Source: Polytrichum commune
Taxonomy: Eukaryota; Streptophyta; Polytrichopsida; Polytrichales; Polytrichaceae
Direction: 5' to 3'
Assembly (NCBI GenBank): GCA_950295325.1
Contig: OX485809.1
Span: forward strand, 7,316,001 to 7,380,000
DNA length: 64,000 nt
Positions 59,168-64,000 of this stretch are shown here, piece after piece; positions within the stretch are counted from its first letter, which is position 1; each line of letters begins with the position of its first letter. The notes under the pieces were generated by a model that worked only from the letters and a program-made list of their open reading frames with translations, was not told the origin of the DNA and made no database searches. The position numbers and the translations under genes are program-made.

Positions 59168-59651
59168 GGGCCACTTCACAAACGAGCCAAGAGCCGTGAC
59201 CATGGGATTGTGAGAGCCCAAAAGAAAGTGTCTAAATGCCGTCCCAAGACACCTCAAATCATGTAGTGTGGTCATGGATCCTCAAGTGTAGTGTGAAGTC
59301 ATCTGTGCCTAGACCCTCAATCAAATGCTATTTTAATGAATTTATATTCATGCGGATCCTCACACATGATAAAATAGATAAATCAACGGTTCTAAGCATT
59401 CAGAGTGCCATGATCTCCGGTTTTTGTGTTAGGCCTACCTCCAAGAGGCGGTTTTTGAAAATAGTCCAAGTGACCATGAAACATGATCCATTCGATGCCA
59501 TGTACAAATCCACTTAGACTTTACATCCATCTTGCATTCATATACTCCGTTGGTCACTCAAGCATAGTGTGAAGCGAACTTGGACCGGCTCCAATGAGAG
59601 TGCTTGAAGTGTAATGGTCACGGGCTCTCAGTCTCGTGTGTGAAGTGGTCC
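59168..59651. mobile_element. Tourist-like MITE, copy 2, inverted
   Basis: A 484-bp reverse-orientation relative of 6817-7316. GGGCCACTTC at the left, GAAGTGGTCC at the right, TTA on the left and TTG on the right (one change in the 3-bp duplication). Confidence 0.7.
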
Positions 59652-61250
59652 TTGCACATCTCAATAAGTGAGCCATGGTTTACACACATGTGTCACACTT
59701 TGGCTTAACTTGTGTGGATTAGTTACTTAATTTACACTACACTAATTGTTGTCATCACTGTCACCGATTCTCTTTTGTCTTGTTCAATACGGATTGTAAA
59801 CCGTCTGTGTAGTTTCATCAACACTAAAGGTAAACCTAACAATATCCGTCATTTGTTGGAAAACATCTTGGGCATTATAGATTCTCAATGTTGTACTTAA
59901 ACTATTCTTTAAGTATATTTAGAATTATGCATGAATTGTGGACAATTCCGACTGCCAATATGACGTACACTGGATCGCAAAACTACACAAATATGGTGAT
60001 TGGCGAACATGGAATTCAAACATTTGAAGTTGTGGTTGTTGTGTTATCGTTGTTCGATGTTTTTTGGTCTCCACAAGTGCACATCCCTTATTATTTTTGA
60101 ACAAGTGGTTTGTCCAAATATACTCAAACGGCAGTTGTTATTGTCACTTACTAAATGGTTTTCATCCAAATTTCAATAATTCATGACAACCTTTTATTAC
60201 ATAAATGTCAGGATGCAAAATATATCATACTTGTACAATTGGGATGACAATAATGTAAACTTACATATAAGATGTTTGTTACACCAACATTCGATGTCCA
60301 TTCACTACTGCCCAGTTTCGCATGGATATGGGGGGTGGGAGTGCCTTAATGCTTATTGGTAATATGTGGACCGTTTTGTTGGTACTAGGGCTATTGGGTT
60401 AGTATGTCTTAATCTAGTAATACCCGGGCTTGCTTCTTTTCCAATTTTCTTTTGTTAAGAATGACATGTGTTAGGTACTTGATGGCTATTTGTGAAACGT
60501 TCTTCATTAATTTTATTGATTTTGTGTCAGGGGATTTTAAGTTCTATTAGGTGTTTGAAGGTTGGTGTGTGGATGAAGTTTCTTTTGCCTGAAGTGATTA
60601 TTAATTGCGGGGGGCGGGGGGCAAGTCAACTTAGGTTGAGTGAGGAGGGATTGTAGTATTGCATAATTATTTAGTACTTAGGTGGTGGTGGCCTCATGAA
60701 ATCTATCATTGTAGTATGTAAAGTCCAAGAATTGTACTTTGGTGTTGGGGTGAATGGGGGTTTAGCATTTGGTGGGATCCCTATTAGGCATAGGATGTCC
60801 AGGCATAGGCGGACTGGGTAGTTGCATTTTGGTAGGTAACATGTGCATGGTACACTATTTTTTCTAATTAATGTGGGTTACCATTTGGAGTTATCCATTG
60901 ATGTAGCATTTTAACGAGGGTATCATTTTTTACCCAAATAACATAAGTAGTTAGTATGCAAACGGAAGAATACGATAAAACTTAGTTGGTAAAAAAAATA
61001 GTGTCGGTAGAAAGTTATAGCAACACATAATTCCGAATGGTGACCCACACTAATTAGACAAAATAATTTAGTCTCTATGATGGGATAGTGTTGTATGATG
61101 CACGGTGTTAAGGGTATTGACATTTATTAATGTATAGCATTGTGTATTAGGGTGTGCCTTTAGGGTGTTAGCCAATGCATGGGTTAATTTGTTGTGGCAG
61201 TTGGTGCGAAGGTTATTTATATGTGGGTTTGTGCAACATGATAGTAGGTG
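59652..61250. other. Gene-free, partly related to the 40-kb element
   Basis: 59720-60290 shares interior words with 40112-40463 ('gtcacttactaaatggtttt', 'catccaaatttcaataattc'). The rest is G-rich on the plus strand and may be decayed retroelement, but I cannot show it. Confidence 0.35.
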
Positions 61251-61960
61251 GAGGCATATGTCATTTCCTCTAAGGCTACATAGGTTGCATAATGGGGAGT
61301 CGTTGTGTGTGTGTGTGTGTGTGTGTGAGTGTGTGTGTGTTTTACTTCCCTACAGTTGCCCATGTATTGGCCATATAATGTTTTTAGTATTTGTGATATT
61401 TGTGCATCAAATTCTATTGGGCATCCCATAAGATGTTGGATCATCTTGGGTGGAGATGTTTGTTTGAGAGCCGTTTGTTGACATACGAGACAATGTTTGT
61501 TGCTAGGGAGGTAAGTGCATTGTTATGTTCTTTATGTATGTATGTCTTAAGGTTGCGTACAGAGCCGTCGTGTTGAGTGGATGTGTGCAGTATCAAGGGC
61601 CAAAATGGCATTTGGTGTCATGTTAGGTGGAAGGGAGTTACTAGTATTTTTGGTTCTTGGGCCTTTTTTTGGGCTAATTTATATGCTTCATAATTACATG
61701 CTATATATGTTTGTGTGTGCTTTAACTTTTTGGATTGTGACATTATGTTTGGATGAATTAATGCTTGCAATGATGTGAGCCATAAATAGTTTATATAGGC
61801 GGTTGTATTGTGAGGAGGGATGTTTAAAGTGGTTGAGTAGGATGTATATGTTGTTGAGGTTGTCCATGAAGATAAATGTGTTTGTGTTTAGGGATTTAGT
61901 GTTTCTATTACCAAGAGTGGTGTGTAAATTTTGGCATGGAGGAGATACATACTCTTGACC
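61250..61960 (-). pseudogene. Decayed LINE 3' part: RNase H and CCHC-like region
   Basis: Minus-strand fragments in changing frames. TFIFMDNLNNIYIL resembles an RNase H TDS..SIYLI segment. VTIQKVKAHTN is followed by NYEAYKLAQKKAQEPK, resembling (V/I)KVKAH...NE.AD.LAK. Then CLVCQQ ... QHLMGCP resembles the C-x2-C...H-x4-C finger at the end of non-LTR reverse transcriptases. Frameshifts, stops and a (CA)n microsatellite (61306-61340) break it. Confidence 0.5.
61306..61340. repeat. (GT)n microsatellite
   Basis: About 17 GT units with one GA interruption. It creates a poly-His-Thr frame on the minus strand. Confidence 0.9.
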
Positions 61961-62994
61961 CTTGAATGTTACCGTTCCTATTAATATTTTGGGGGTGTAA
62001 GGGATTCATATTGTAGTAGTATGATTGGGTGTGTTGGGGGGGGGTCTTAGTGGGTGGATGTTTGTGATTTGTGGAGGGAGTGGGAAAGGGGATAAGGTTT
62101 GATTAATGAGAATTTGGGGCTATGGTCTAGCATTTTACCAAGTTTTCGGGACTTCAATGATTAGTGATTGTGTGGAGTGTGATTGTGGCCTGGGGGTTGG
62201 ACTCTTCATTGGATACTTAAATGACGTGTGTGGGTCACTCAAAATGAAACCCCTTTATATACAAGAAGTTCATAAAGAAAAACAAATGTATATGTACTAA
62301 TTGCATGGTAGAAAATGGACTCATGTTTTTATACAAGCTTTTCAATTTAATGTCACTTTTTTTATATGAGACTCCAATACATATACAAAATATAAATCAT
62401 GAATTAAATAGTCCTTTCATACACATAAAATTTGCTTTCACTTTCCAATGAGAAAGTCATTGAATATTTTTCATCTATAGCATGTAACTCAACAATTGTA
62501 TCAAACAAACAAAGATAAGAGCACAACAAATTAACCACAATCTAGAGAGAGAAACTCAAGGAAGCCCATGAGCGTTCCAAGAGCCTCTAGTATGTAAATA
62601 CTAAAAACCTAGAACCCAAATACAAACCCTAACAATAACATACATGGTAGTCATCAAGGACAATGACCATATGACAATAATGTATGAAAACGTGAAACCA
62701 ACATATCTATTGTCAGTATGTTTTCCTCTAAACCTTAGGCCCCCCTTTTCTACATCTACTTATACTTTAAAAAAAGTATAATAGCCTCTTTAGATGTACA
62801 CACGAGAGAAAAATAATGCCTCTCCCTTATGTGTACTATGTACGGTAATGCCTCAAGTAATACCCCTTCTTACACTCATGTTAATTTGTACGTGGTATGA
62901 AGAGTCCACCACCCGGGGATTGTGGTGGATTGGGGTATGTGGTGTTGACCTTTAGAAACGGTTTAAGAAAGTTTTGAAGGAAGGTATGTATGTA

Positions 62995-63295
62995 CACTAA
63001 ATAGGATATTTAGTGTATCAAACACGAAATACGAATGGATACACTAAATGTCAATAACCCTATGAAAGTAAGTAACATTAAATGTAAATTTAAACACTAA
63101 ATATCAACTATCATAATATGTGGAAGTCACATGTTTGAATTTAGTATTAGTAAGAATATGAAAAAATGATATGATAAGGGAGGTGACAGTAGGGAAGGTA
63201 GCAAGCGCATTTATGTCTAACACTAACTATTAAGGAATTGAAAATTAGTGTTGAGCAGGGTAGGGTGGTAACAACACTAAATATCCTATTTAGTG
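62995..63295. mobile_element. Palindromic-end MITE, larger variant (301 bp)
   Basis: Starts CACTAAATAGGATATTTAG, ends TATCCTATTTAGTG, with TA outside both ends (62993-62994 and 63296-63297). Confidence 0.65.
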
Positions 63296-63429
63296 TAGTG
63301 GTGGGTGTTTGCGTGTGTGGTATGTATTATGGAGGTAAGGAGGGGTTATGTGGTGGTGGTTTAATGTGTGATGGCCACCTTGGCGAGTAAGGTTTGAGGT
63401 GTTAGGGATTGGTGAGAGGTGAAGGGAAT

Positions 63430-64000
63430 CCACGTATGTGTTCCATCTTATGCCAACATTTGTTGGGTGGGTTATACAGGTGTTGTGCATTTCTTCCAAG
63501 AATGAAGACATCTTCGTTAAAGTCACCAATGAAGAGGAGTAAGTATGCATGGGGCGGGGGGGGGGGGGGGGGTTAGAGATAGTTTGTTCTACGATTTGTT
63601 ATATGAAGGGTATGAGGTGGAGGTCTTCCTCATGTGATGGCATGTATGTGTGGATGAGGTCAAGGGGAGTGAGGGGTTTGTTTGCCATTGGTAGGATTTG
63701 TAGGTACTGGGTTAGTTCTAGAGGTGTGGCCATTATTGGCGATGTTTCCGGTATAGGCAATTGTTTTATGGATTATGGTAATTAGTCCTCCTCTTGAGGG
63801 GCATATTGTATATAAGGTCTTCTCAAGCATCTGATTGCGTCTAGTGGGTTGTTGTTGTACATTTACGAGATGGGAATTGTATGTCGATGCATCTTTGAAA
63901 AGTTTTGTTTCTAGGAGAAACATGATCATGGTTGGGAGATTGTGGATGATAATAAGTTGGTGAAGGTCTTGGAGGCTTGTACTAAAGTGTCCATGGTTCC
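63430..64000 (-). pseudogene. Decayed LINE endonuclease region (runs off the right edge)
   Basis: On the minus strand MIMFLLETKLFKDAS, then RGGLITIIHKTIAYTG, then LLFIGDFNEDVFILGRNAQH in another frame. GDFNE and the LLETK block are hallmarks of the APE-type endonuclease of plant non-LTR retrotransposons. Frameshifts separate the blocks, and a run of about 22 G (63552-63573) interrupts. It precedes the RNase H remnant at 61.3-61.96 kb in the same orientation; the reverse transcriptase between them is not recognisable. Confidence 0.5.

Noticed and set aside
6135-59651. A large inverted segmental duplication linking 6-8 kb with 54-60 kb
   Set aside because: The same repeat families occur in both places, but the R1 copies are in the same orientation while the two MITEs are inverted, and the spacing does not match. 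Independent insertions explain it.

Overview
The window is a stretch of repeat-rich, AT-rich nuclear DNA from a land plant, most likely a vascular plant. The evidence is a canonical plant CACTA (En/Spm-type) transposon with TNP2 and Ptta/En/Spm-type transposase genes, GT-AG introns, a remorin-like gene fragment, and many non-autonomous elements (MITEs) of the Tourist, Stowaway/pogo-like, hAT and Mutator types. I cannot name the species. All coordinates and exon joins were read by hand and may be off by a few bases.

Layout. (1) 0.5-2.2 kb: three minus-strand exons of a remorin-like gene, cut off by the left edge. (2) 2.6-5 kb: tandem repeats and GA microsatellites. (3) 5-10.2 kb: gene-free DNA with dispersed repeats, including a 500-bp Tourist-like MITE and a 442-bp TA-flanked MITE. 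(4) 10,221-32,186: one CACTA element of about 22 kb with 28-bp perfect terminal inverted repeats and a TAA target-site duplication. (5) 32.2-64 kb: no convincing host gene. This part holds tandem arrays, an inverted-repeat-flanked minisatellite with a telomere-like motif, nested MITEs with readable target-site duplications, four SINE-like copies, and a decayed LINE at the right edge.

The CACTA element is the centrepiece. It carries two outward-transcribed genes that both splice into uninterrupted reading frames in my model: a five-exon TNP2-type transposase (about 1,131 residues, minus strand, left half) and a seven-exon TNPA/Transposase_24-like protein (about 883 residues, plus strand, right half). 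Between them lie exons of a captured host gene, a plant HflX-type ribosome-associated GTPase. Four of these exons join in frame through the G3 and G4 motifs, but others are missing. A second copy of the promoter plus exon 1 of the TNPA-like gene lies 2.3 kb upstream of the first. One TNP2 intron ends in a 66-bp near-copy of the preceding exon end, which looks like a recent intron gain.

The most promising observations are the intact element with a captured GTPase, the apparent intron birth, and the nested MITE insertions outside the element.
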